A DNA stretch of 6,338 nt from JAQGHR01 sp031411935 (GCA_031411935.1 JANOBY010000475.1:1-6338); one strand, 5' to 3'. Counted from the first letter of the stretch, positions 1 through 6,003 are shown. Notes: generated from the sequence alone by a model not told the origin. Numbers and translations: made by a program.

Positions 1-1
1 G

Positions 2-1627
2 CTCAACGCCGGACGGATCGTGGCCGTGAAGGGGATCGGCGGCTATCACCTGGCCTTCTCGGCCCTGGATGCCCACGCGGTGGAACGCCTCCGCGAGCGG
101 AAATATCGGAAAGAGAAGCCGTTCGCGGTCATGGCCCGCGACCTCGCGTCAGCAAGCCGTCTGGCGATGATCGACGACGAGCACCGTTCGCTCCTGCTCG
201 ACCCGTCGCGGCCGATCGTGCTGGCCCCGGCGCGTGCGATCCTCGCGGGGGTCTCGCCCTGCACCGACGAGATCGGCGTGATGCTCCCCTACGCGCCTCT
301 CCATGCTTTGCTCTTCGCGATGGGGGCCCCCGATCCGCTCGTGATGACCAGCGCGAACCGGTCGAGCGAGCCGATCGCGTTTCGCGACGACGACGCGGGC
401 GAACGCCTTCACGGGATCGCCGACGCGCTGCTCGTGGGCGAACGGCCGATCGCCCGTCGCGTGGACGACTCGGTCATGGCCGTTCGAGGAGGCGAGAGGG
501 CCGTGCTCCGTCGCTCGCGAGGGCTCGCCCCGGCCTCCGTCGCCAGGCTCGGGACGGATCGGCCGATCCTGGCCCTGGGCGCCGACCTCAAGAACGCGAT
601 CACCCTGGTGGTCTCCGGGCGGGCCATCGCGAGCCCGCACATCGGCGACCTGGGCGACCTCGAGACCGATCGCGCGTTCGAGGAGACGGTCCGCGACCTG
701 CTCTCCATGTACGAGATCGACCCCCGCGAACTCGTGATCGCGCACGACCTCCACCCGGACTTCGTGTCCACGCGCCTCGCCGCGCGACTTCCCTGCATGC
801 GTCGCATGGCGATCCAGCACCACGAGGCGCACGTGGCCTCGGTCCTCGCCGAGCGGGGGGAGCCGGATCGGCGGGTCATCGGCATCGCGCTCGACGGCAC
901 GGGCTACGGGACGGATGCGGCGATTTGGGGGTTCGAGTTCTTCTCGGGGAGCGTCCGCGAGGGGTTCGTCCGCCAGGGGCACCTCCGCCCCGCGAGGCTC
1001 CCCGGCGGGGACGCCGCCGCGCGCTGGCCGGTCCAGGCGGCCGCCGGGTTCCTCCACGAGCTCGACACCCCGGACCTGCTCGCCCCGCCGTTCGGGTTCC
1101 CTCCGCGGTACCTCCTCGCCCGGCAGATGGCGGGCCGGGACGTCCGGTGCTTCCCCACGACCTCGGCCGGTCGGCTCTTCGACACCGTGGCCGCGCTCTG
1201 CGGGTTCACGCGAGAGGTCTCGTTCGAGGGGCAGGCCGCCCTCTGGCTCGAACACCAGGCCCACCAGGCCCGCAAGGGGGGGCCTCCGTACCCGTTCCCC
1301 GACCTGGACCCTCGGCCCTTGCTTCACGCGGTCATGGCCGACCGGATCGCCGGCCGCGACATCGGCGAGATCGCCCACAGGTTCCACTCCGCCGTGGCCC
1401 ACGCCCTGCTGGCCACCGCCTCCAGGCTCGCCTCGCAAAGCGGGACCCGCGACGTGGCGCTCTCGGGCGGGGTGTTCCAGAGCCGCCTCCTGAGGACCCT
1501 GCTGGCCGACCGATCGCAACGCCAGCCCGGCCTCCAGCTCCTCTTCAACCGCGAGGTCCCGCCGAACGACGGAGGGATCTCGCTCGGCCAGGCCGCCCTC
1601 GCCTCGGCCCGAGCACCCACCGCATGA
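2..1627 (+). CDS. hypF: HypF carbamoyltransferase, [NiFe]-hydrogenase maturation (5' end missing)
   Basis: HypF uses carbamoyl phosphate and ATP to make the carbamoyl adenylate that HypE converts to the cyanide ligands of the [NiFe] hydrogenase active site; it is cytosolic. The frame is open from base 2, so the gene enters from the left; a GTG at 20 lies inside the conserved segment AVKGIGGYHLA and is not the real start. Numbering from that GTG, the YrdC-like domain spans about residues 1-175 (KEKPFAVM 31-38, MTSANRSSEP 109-118, RRVDDSVM 146-153, RRSRGLAP 164-171). The Kae1-like domain follows (LGADLKNA 186-193, HIGDLGD 207-213, HDLHPD 242-247, metal-site QHHEAH 266-271, DGTGYGTD 292-299, LPGGDAA 327-333, GRLFDTVAALCG 384-395, LSGGVFQ 481-487, PNDGGISLGQ 515-524). 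The C-terminus looks complete. The N-terminal acylphosphatase and zinc-finger parts, about 200-230 residues in the family, should lie upstream. No other hyp or hydrogenase gene is in the window. Confidence 0.96.
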   Translation, partial: LNAGRIVAVKGIGGYHLAFSALDAHAVERLRERKYRKEKPFAVMARDLASASRLAMIDDEHRSLLLDPSRPIVLAPARAILAGVSPCTDEIGVMLPYAPLHALLFAMGAPDPLVMTSANRSSEPIAFRDDDAGERLHGIADALLVGERPIARRVDDSVMAVRGGERAVLRRSRGLAPASVARLGTDRPILALGADLKNAITLVVSGRAIASPHIGDLGDLETDRAFEETVRDLLSMYEIDPRELVIAHDLHPDFVSTRLAARLPCMRRMAIQHHEAHVASVLAERGEPDRRVIGIALDGTGYGTDAAIWGFEFFSGSVREGFVRQGHLRPARLPGGDAAARWPVQAAAGFLHELDTPDLLAPPFGFPPRYLLARQMAGRDVRCFPTTSAGRLFDTVAALCGFTREVSFEGQAALWLEHQAHQARKGGPPYPFPDLDPRPLLHAVMADRIAGRDIGEIAHRFHSAVAHALLATASRLASQSGTRDVALSGGVFQSRLLRTLLADRSQRQPGLQLLFNREVPPNDGGISLGQAALASARAPTA

Positions 1628-1654
1628 AACCGGAGCAACGCCCGACAGAACCCG

Positions 1655-1778
1655 GCCATTCCCCCCGTGGGGAAGGCAGGTACGCCTACCTCACAGGAAG
1701 CTCCAGAGCAAAGCTCAGGCACGAACGGCGGGTACCCAGCGGGCTCCAAGCCCCCCGACACGAGGTCAGTTACCCTGC
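1655..1778 (+). other. Cluster of potential RNA helices after hypF (possible terminator, ncRNA or mobile-element relic)
   Basis: Read by eye, this stretch has five inverted repeats. GCC-A-TTCCCC / GGGGAA-GGC (1655-1664 with 1669-1677, loop CCGT, one bulged A) lies 27 nt after the hypF stop and could act as a terminator, although no T-tract follows. AGGTA / TACCT (1678-1682 with 1687-1691) comes next. CC-A-GAGC / GCTC-A-GG (1703-1709 with 1713-1719) is third. GGGCT / AGCCC (1741-1745 with 1749-1753) is enclosed by GCGGGTA / TACCC-T-GC (1728-1734 with 1771-1778). The frame continuous with hypF stays open to 2035 but has no ribosome binding site and no recognisable protein domain, so I do not call a gene. 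GC-rich DNA yields hairpins easily, so a folding comparison is needed to decide whether these mean anything. Confidence 0.3.
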
Positions 1779-2030
1779 GAAATCACCCCCTGGGCCGCAA
1801 CCCAACTCGCCTCGACACAATCCGTAAAACCCTCGTAATCAACAACTTGCACAACGATTTCCGCTATTTCGAACATAAGGCCCATTATCGGACGCACCTC
1901 GGAGGGTGTTTGCCCCCTTGTTGGTTTTGGGTGGGACGGGCCTGTTTGGGGTGCTCGGCAGGGGTTGCGGATCGGCCCGGGCCTGGGGTCCCGAGGCTTT
2001 GCTCAAGTCCCGGCGGGCGCTGGTCGAAAG
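1779..2030. other. Non-coding stretch with an A+T-rich island, candidate promoter zone for the secretin operon
   Basis: No supported gene. Bases 1811-1890 have about 45 A/T in 80, clearly lower GC than the flanking genes, as expected of a promoter zone in a GC-rich genome. TTGCAC at 1847-1852 resembles a -35 box, but no good -10 box sits 16-18 bp downstream; CATAAG (1874-1879) is 21 bp away and CATTAT (1883-1888) is further, so no exact promoter is assigned. A weak stem AGGG / CCCT (1903-1906 with 1915-1918) precedes a T/G-rich run to 1928. A 10-bp palindrome GGCCCGGGCC (1974-1983) and an imperfect 15-bp palindrome CCTGGGGTCCCGAGG (1982-1996) overlap, and could be a binding site for a dimeric protein or chance in GC-rich DNA. 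Confidence 0.3.
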
Positions 2031-2051
2031 CATGAGGAGAGGGTTGTAACG

Positions 2052-2068
2052 ATTCTCCCTATTCTCCC
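2052..2068 (+). repeat. Tandem ATTCTCCC repeat in the secretin leader
   Basis: ATTCTCCC occurs at 2052-2059 and again at 2061-2068, separated by one T, directly before the ribosome binding site of the secretin gene. The upstream GGAGA at 2036-2040 is complementary to the TCTCC core of either copy (2054-2058 or 2063-2067), so two alternative small stems are possible in the leader. The role is unknown. Confidence 0.5.
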
Positions 2069-2075
2069 GAAGAAG
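2069..2075 (+). promoter_or_regulatory. Ribosome binding site GAAGAAG that decides the secretin start
   Basis: Three in-frame candidate starts lie together: GTG 2077, GTG 2083 and ATG 2086. The only purine-rich motif nearby is GAAGAAG. It is 1 nt from GTG 2077 (too close), 7 nt from GTG 2083 and 10 nt from ATG 2086. This excludes the longest start and favours 2083 or 2086. Confidence 0.45.
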
Positions 2076-2085
2076 CGTGACCGTG

Positions 2086-4032
2086 ATGACACCACCTCCT
2101 CGACGACCTTGCGGATGGACGGGCCTCCGGGGCTCGCGACGAGGGGCCCTGGTCCTGTGGCTGGGCTTGATCGGGACGCAGGGACGGGTCCTGGCACAGG
2201 GGCAGCTTCCTCCGCCCCCGCCCGCCCCGGCGCCGGATGGCGCGATCCCCCTGCCCGCGGCCATGCCCATGCCGGCGGCGGCGCCCATGTCGTCACTCTT
2301 GCCCACGCAGACGGGGATGCTGCCCCGAGGGCGTCTGCCGGAGATTTTTCCCGAGCCGCCCCAGCCCGCGGGCGACTTCGTGAACAATCTCCGGGCCAAC
2401 GACGCGGCCTTCAAGGTCATCGAGGGCCAGGGGCGGATCCTCAGCACGAAGGTGGACATCGTCGATGGCCAGAAGCAGCCCCTGATCGCGGTGGGCGACC
2501 CCTCGGTGATCGAGTTCACCGTGGTCTCCACCCGACAGCTCCGCATCACCGGCCTGCGCCTGGGGACGACCGACCTGTCGATCACGACGGCCAACGGCGA
2601 GACCCTGAGCTTCGAGGTCGTGGTCGAGGCCGACCTCTCGCCGCTCACGGCCCGGCTCCAGGCGTCCTTCCCCGAGGCCAGCATCCGCCTCTCGCAGCTC
2701 AAGCAGGATATCGTCGTGGAGGGCCAGGCCCGCGACGCCGCGCAGGTCACGAACATCATCGAAATGATCTACGGTTATCAAGTTGCGACGGCCGCGTCCC
2801 GCGAGCGCCAGGTCCGCGGGGGCGCCCTGAAGACGCCCAGCAACGTGATCCCCAACGGCGGTCAGCCCCTGGGCGAGATGGCCCAGCCGACCGCGCCCGA
2901 CGCCGCCAACGCCGCGGCCGGGGCGGCGGCAGGGCTCGGAGGCGGGGCCAACCCCTTCGTGTCCTCGGGCGAGGCGGTCCCGCTGGATATCTCGGGCAAG
3001 TTCACCGCGGGGCAGGTGATCAACCTGCTTCGCCTCCCGGGGTCGCAGCAGGTGCTCTTGAAGGTGCGTGTGGCCGAGCTGAACCGGACGGCCCTGCGGC
3101 GGATCGGGGCGAACTTTTTGGGCGTGGACCCCAGCACCGGGGCGATCTTCGGGTCGCAGGTCGCCAACCCGGTCACGGCGGCGGGGCTGGTGGGCAAGGT
3201 CCAGAGCGGGCAGTTCACCGCGGGGCGGGCCTTCGGGGGCGCGGCGCTGGCCCCCACGTCGGCCAATACCACGGCGTTCGGGATCTTCCAGGACGCGGGC
3301 TTCGAGTTCACGCTGAACGCCCTTCGGCAGAACGCCATGCTCAAGATTTTGGCCGAGCCGAACCTCGTGGCCCTGCACGGGCACGAGGCGAGCTTCCTGG
3401 CCGGAGGCGAGTTCCCCGTGCCGGTGCCCCAGGTCTCGGCCGGGGGCGTGGCCGCCACGATCACCGTGCAGTTCAAGGAGTTCGGCGTGAGGCTGAACTT
3501 CCTGCCCTTCATCCTCGACGGCGACGTGGTCCGCCTGAGGGTGGCCCCCGAGGTCAGCCAGGTGGACTTCACGATCGCCACCACGCTGGTCGCCGGAGGG
3601 ACCCCGGTTCCGGGCCTGAACACCCGCAAGGCCGAGACCACCGTCGAGCTCCGCGAGGGGCAGACCCTGGCCATCGCCGGGCTCCTGCAGCTGGCCCTGG
3701 ACGGCAAGACCGACCGCATCCCGGGCGTGGGCGACCTGCCCATCATCGGCCCGTTCTTCAGCAACACCAGCAGCAGCCGGGTCGAGAAGGAGCTGGTCGT
3801 GCTCGTCACGCCCTACCTGATCGAGCCCATGAACCAGGACCAGGTGGGCTCCACCCCCGGCGACGAGGTGAAGGGCCCCAACGACCTGGAGCTCTTCTTC
3901 CTGAACCGGATCGAGGGGCGCACCGGCAAGGACTTCCGGGCCACCACCCGCTGGGACGACCCGTTCCACCTGAACACGGTCCTGAAGCTGGAGCAGAAGT
4001 ACATCAACGGGCCGAGCGGCTTCTCGGATTGA
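2086..4032 (+). CDS. CpaC/RcpA-type secretin (Tad/Flp pilus or type II/III secretion outer-membrane channel)
   Basis: Forms the outer-membrane ring channel through which Tad/Flp pili or secreted substrates leave the cell. The predicted protein is 648 aa. An Arg-rich N-terminus and hydrophobic segment (about residues 21-30) end in VLA|QG, a Sec signal peptide with cleavage near residue 37. A Pro/Ala/Met-rich linker follows (about 38-92). The pilus-assembly N-terminal domain of CpaC/RcpA is at about 104-184 (IAVGDPSVIEF, RLGTTDLSI), then a BON-like stretch to about 232 and an Ala/Gly-rich insert (about 271-290). QQVLLKVRVAELNRTALRR (321-339) introduces the secretin domain, about 397-582, with GLNTRKAETTVELREGQTL (510-528), IPGVGDLPIIGPFF (545-558) and LVVLVTPYLIEP (570-581). 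A tail of about 65 residues rich in aromatic and charged residues follows. ATG 2086 is chosen by RBS spacing; GTG 2083 is possible. It is first of three co-oriented genes, 55 bp before the next. Confidence 0.93.
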   Translation: MTPPPRRPCGWTGLRGSRRGALVLWLGLIGTQGRVLAQGQLPPPPPAPAPDGAIPLPAAMPMPAAAPMSSLLPTQTGMLPRGRLPEIFPEPPQPAGDFVNNLRANDAAFKVIEGQGRILSTKVDIVDGQKQPLIAVGDPSVIEFTVVSTRQLRITGLRLGTTDLSITTANGETLSFEVVVEADLSPLTARLQASFPEASIRLSQLKQDIVVEGQARDAAQVTNIIEMIYGYQVATAASRERQVRGGALKTPSNVIPNGGQPLGEMAQPTAPDAANAAAGAAAGLGGGANPFVSSGEAVPLDISGKFTAGQVINLLRLPGSQQVLLKVRVAELNRTALRRIGANFLGVDPSTGAIFGSQVANPVTAAGLVGKVQSGQFTAGRAFGGAALAPTSANTTAFGIFQDAGFEFTLNALRQNAMLKILAEPNLVALHGHEASFLAGGEFPVPVPQVSAGGVAATITVQFKEFGVRLNFLPFILDGDVVRLRVAPEVSQVDFTIATTLVAGGTPVPGLNTRKAETTVELREGQTLAIAGLLQLALDGKTDRIPGVGDLPIIGPFFSNTSSSRVEKELVVLVTPYLIEPMNQDQVGSTPGDEVKGPNDLELFFLNRIEGRTGKDFRATTRWDDPFHLNTVLKLEQKYINGPSGFSD

Positions 4033-4087
4033 CCCGCGGACCCGGACCCGACCGATCGCGAACCAGGCATGAAGGGGAGTCAGGACG

Positions 4088-4795
4088 ATGGATTTGACGC
4101 ACTGGAGGAGGGCCCTGGCGGCCGGGGCCCTGCTCGCCCTGCCCGCATCGGCCCAGGAGGCCCCGGCGGTGATCGTCCCGCCCGGGGGGACCGTCCCTCT
4201 GCCCGCGGGCACGGTGTTCGAGGGCCCCGCGATCGAGGTCCCGCCCCCCTCCGTCGAGCGCCCCGGCCTCTTCGGCTGGAGACGCCGGCACGCGGACAAG
4301 AAGCGCCATTACCAGGAGCACTTCCTGGGCTATCCCGAGGAGTTCAACGAGTGGCCCCTGGGCCAGACCGTCTACACGCACGGGCGGACCATGGCGGCCA
4401 ACGGACGCGCAGCCCGGATGATCCTCAACGAGTATGACTTCGTCGGCGGGGAGACCGAGCTGAACGACCGGGGGCAGCAGAAGCTCGCGGCCATCGAGGC
4501 CCAGCTCCCGGTGAACTTCGCCCCCCTGATCGTCGAGCAGACCGCGTGGGACCCGAGCGTGGCCGAGGCCCGCCGCGTGGCGATCCTCAACCGGCTCGCC
4601 CGGGGGCCCTTCCCCGTGCCCGAGGAACGCGTGGTCGTGGGCCCGGCGATCTCCAACGGGCTGATCGGCAAGGAAGCCTACAAGGTGGGCGGAATGCGCC
4701 AGAAGGAGTTCACCAGCGACAACGGAGGTGGCTCCGCGAGCGGGCTCGACGGCTCGGGAGTCTCCAACCCGGTCGGCGGCCGGGTCCAGAACTAG
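4088..4795 (+). CDS. Exported protein with degenerate OmpA-like region, possible CpaD/RcpB counterpart
   Basis: I do not recognise a named family. The 235-aa product has a signal peptide (RR, then ALAAGALLALPASA, cleavage near A22|Q23), a Pro/Val-rich stretch (about 24-58), and a very basic segment WRRRHADKKRH (64-74). A conserved-looking core follows: LGYPEEFNEWPLG (80-92), NGRAARMILNEYDFVG (105-120), ETELNDRGQQKLAAIEAQL (122-140), then EARRVAILNRL (160-170) and VPEERVVVG (177-185). The order YDF, L-x-x-x-G-x-x-x-L, RR-x-x-x-x-x-x-L, then ERV resembles a worn OmpA C-terminal domain, although its usual peptidoglycan-binding Asp/Arg pattern is incomplete. The C-terminus is Gly/Ser-rich. Its place between a secretin and a TadD-like lipoprotein suggests a periplasmic partner such as CpaD/RcpB; this is inference. 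AAGGGGAG (4072-4079), 8 nt before the ATG, supports the start. Confidence 0.85.
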   Translation: MDLTHWRRALAAGALLALPASAQEAPAVIVPPGGTVPLPAGTVFEGPAIEVPPPSVERPGLFGWRRRHADKKRHYQEHFLGYPEEFNEWPLGQTVYTHGRTMAANGRAARMILNEYDFVGGETELNDRGQQKLAAIEAQLPVNFAPLIVEQTAWDPSVAEARRVAILNRLARGPFPVPEERVVVGPAISNGLIGKEAYKVGGMRQKEFTSDNGGGSASGLDGSGVSNPVGGRVQN

Positions 4796-4806
4796 AGGTT
4801 GCCGGG

Positions 4807-4846
4807 GGGCCAGCCACAGCGGTCCGGTGGCACCGGTGGCTTGCCC
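4807..4846 (+). other. Long intercistronic hairpin
   Basis: Base by base, GGGC (4807-4810) pairs with GCCC (4843-4846), AGCCAC (4812-4817) with GTGGCT (4836-4841), and CGGT (4820-4823) with ACCG (4832-4835). This makes 14 base pairs with one C·T mismatch, a 2-nt bulge and an 8-nt loop. It starts 11 nt after the stop of the upstream gene. GGTTGCC (4797-4803) and GGCAACC (4868-4874) are complementary and can close an outer stem around it. The loop sequence CCGGTGGC recurs at 4833-4840 as a tandem copy. No T-tract follows, so mRNA stabilisation, processing or partial attenuation is more likely than full termination. Confidence 0.55.
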
Positions 4847-4900
4847 ACGAGTGTTCCGGGCGCCAAGGGCAACCGGGAATCGCTCTCGCGGGCGCCGGTC

Positions 4901-4931
4901 AAGGAGCACGGATTCATGGACGTACGGAGAG
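4901..4931 (+). promoter_or_regulatory. Two alternative ribosome binding sites for the TPR lipoprotein
   Basis: AAGGAG (4901-4906) lies 9 nt before ATG 4916, and GGAGAG (4926-4931) lies 8 nt before the in-frame ATG 4940. Both are well placed. The first is closer to the consensus; the second gives a more typical 26-residue lipoprotein signal peptide. The sequence alone does not settle the start. Confidence 0.45.
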
Positions 4932-5827
4932 CCGGGACGATGAAGTCAAACCGCGATCGCCGCACGGGGCCCGCCGGGGGATGGGCCGCCCTGGGGCTGC
5001 TCTGCCTGGCCGGGTGCCACAACCTGGGGGGCCGCCCCTCGCCGCAGTCCGGCCCCGCCGGGCTCGGCTCAGAGCCCTCGCCGGCCGTGACCCGCGCCCA
5101 GGAGGCCGACATGCAGATCACCATGGGCCGCAACGCCGAGCGCAAGGGCGACTTCGACCAGGCGATCGCCATCTACAAGGACGCCCTGAAACGCGACAAG
5201 TCCCGCGCCGACGCCTATCAGAGGCTCGCCATCATCCACGACCGCCGCGGCGAGTTCCGCGAGTCGGCCGAGCTCTACCGCATGGCCCTGGCCGCCTCGC
5301 CCGGCAACGCCGACATCTTCTGCGACATGGGCTACAGCCTCTACCTCCAGCACCGCTGGGCCGAGTCGGAGCAGAACCTCAAGCAGGCCATCGCCCTGCG
5401 CCCCGACCACGCCCGCGCCCACAACAACCTGGGGCTGGTCCTCGCGCAGGATCGACGCCCCGAGGAGGCGCTGGCCGAGTACCGCAAGGCCGGCAACGAC
5501 GAGGCCCAGGCCCGCAGCAACCTGGCCCTGGCCATGTCGCTCGACGGCCGATGGGACGAGGCCCGCGACCAGTACAAGAAGGTCGCCGCCCTCGACCCCA
5601 GGGCCGCGGCCACGGCCCAGGCCCGCCTCACGGAGCTGGACCACGCCTCAACCCGGGTCGCCTCCACCTCCCCCTCCCCTTCCCCCAGCCCGGGCTCGAC
5701 CCTCCGCGACCGCAACGTGATGGCGACCTCGGCCACCGCCCCCACCTCGGCGGCCGTTCGCCCCTCAACGCCCCGGCCGGCCCCGAAATCCAGCTCCACC
5801 GGCGAGCAGGTCCTGCCCCGGAGCTAG
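4916..5827 (+). CDS. TPR-repeat lipoprotein, TadD-like
   Basis: Probably an outer-membrane-anchored assembly or pilotin-type factor for the secretin machine. With ATG 4916 the product is 303 aa; with ATG 4940 it is 295. The signal peptide ends in a lipobox, LCLAGC, with the lipidated Cys at residue 34. Tetratricopeptide repeats follow at about 63-96, 97-130, 131-164, 165-196 and 197-232. They show the usual A/G, Y/F and P pattern, for example AEYRKA, NNLGLVLA and ALRPDHA; the fourth repeat is a little short. The last 60 residues (about 244-303) are low-complexity Ser/Pro/Thr/Ala, including SPSPSPSPGS, with no domain. TadD of Tad pilus loci is a TPR lipoprotein, and its position downstream of an RcpA-type secretin fits that role. 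TPR lipoproteins are common, so the TadD assignment rests mainly on context. Confidence 0.9.
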   Translation: MDVRRAGTMKSNRDRRTGPAGGWAALGLLCLAGCHNLGGRPSPQSGPAGLGSEPSPAVTRAQEADMQITMGRNAERKGDFDQAIAIYKDALKRDKSRADAYQRLAIIHDRRGEFRESAELYRMALAASPGNADIFCDMGYSLYLQHRWAESEQNLKQAIALRPDHARAHNNLGLVLAQDRRPEEALAEYRKAGNDEAQARSNLALAMSLDGRWDEARDQYKKVAALDPRAAATAQARLTELDHASTRVASTSPSPSPSPGSTLRDRNVMATSATAPTSAAVRPSTPRPAPKSSSTGEQVLPRS

Positions 5828-5868
5828 CTAGCCCGGATCCCGTCCTCTCCACGCTCCATTCGTGGCCG

Positions 5869-5947
5869 GGGGGCCCAGGTACGCAAGCCGTCGATGGCCC
5901 CCGAAGGTGACCGCCAGGGACGGGCCCTCCGATCGTCCCGAGGGCCC
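5869..5947 (+). terminator. Consecutive inverted repeats after the TPR gene, possible terminator region
   Basis: Three stems can form. GGGGGCC (5869-5875) pairs with GGCCCCC (5896-5902) around a 20-nt loop. GGGCCCTC (5922-5929) pairs with GAGGGCCC (5940-5947) around a 10-nt loop. GGGACG (5917-5922) can instead pair with CGTCCC (5934-5939), which excludes the second stem. No T-tract follows directly; four T's occur at 5967-5970. The position between the end of the operon and a new promoter supports a transcription boundary, but the missing T-tract lowers confidence. Confidence 0.35.
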
Positions 5948-5961
5948 TCCGGTCGTGTCGG
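5922..5961 (+). repeat. Imperfect 20-bp tandem direct repeat
   Basis: Bases 5922-5941 and 5942-5961 are adjacent copies of a 20-bp unit starting GGGCCCTCCG. They are identical over the first ten bases and match at 16 of 20 overall. The unit lies about 15 bp upstream of the proposed -35 box of the next gene, so an operator or activator site is possible. Because GGGCCC is itself palindromic, the tandem copies also create the inverted repeats noted in the preceding entry. Confidence 0.6.
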
Positions 5962-5974
5962 ATCGGTTTTCCGG

Positions 5975-6003
5975 TTGCATTGGCTGCGCGAGCACACTAT
6001 GTT
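5975..6003 (+). promoter_or_regulatory. Candidate sigma70-type promoter of the DUF1549 gene
   Basis: TTGCAT (5975-5980) and TATGTT (5998-6003) are separated by exactly 17 bp and lie 72 bp before the ATG at 6075. The -35 box matches the consensus at three of six positions and the -10 box at four of six. The local sequence from 5965 to 6016 is richer in A+T than the surrounding DNA. Confidence 0.4.

Noticed and set aside
149..1519. Long antisense frame opposite hypF
   Set aside because: It mirrors the codon structure of a clear hypF gene in GC-rich DNA; its translation is low-complexity Arg/Gly/Glu/Pro with no domain.
1675..1860. Group II intron or retron remnant
   Set aside because: No GTGYG-like 5' boundary, no domain V hairpin and no reverse transcriptase frame are visible.
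1667..2035. Open frame of about 122 codons between hypF and the secretin
   Set aside because: It has no ribosome binding site, starts at a GTG inside a hairpin, has composition unlike the coding regions and no recognisable domain. It is in the hypF frame by chance. It is kept only as a hypothesis for a mobile-element relic.
2096..2200. Tat-type signal (SRRGALV) on the secretin
   Set aside because: The motif lacks the usual aromatic/Leu residues after the twin Arg; secretins use the Sec route, and the segment is an ordinary Sec signal peptide.
1965..4097. Long alternative + frame overlapping the secretin
   Set aside because: It is rich in Gly, Arg and Pro with no domain, while the 2086-4032 frame carries continuous secretin motifs.
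2293..4299. Long antisense frame opposite the secretin
   Set aside because: A shadow of high third-position GC in the secretin gene; no ribosome binding site or protein family signal.
5823..5832. 10-bp palindrome GCTAGCTAGC over the TPR gene stop
   Set aside because: Perfect, but too short to fold as a hairpin and consistent with chance around the AGC-TAG stop context.
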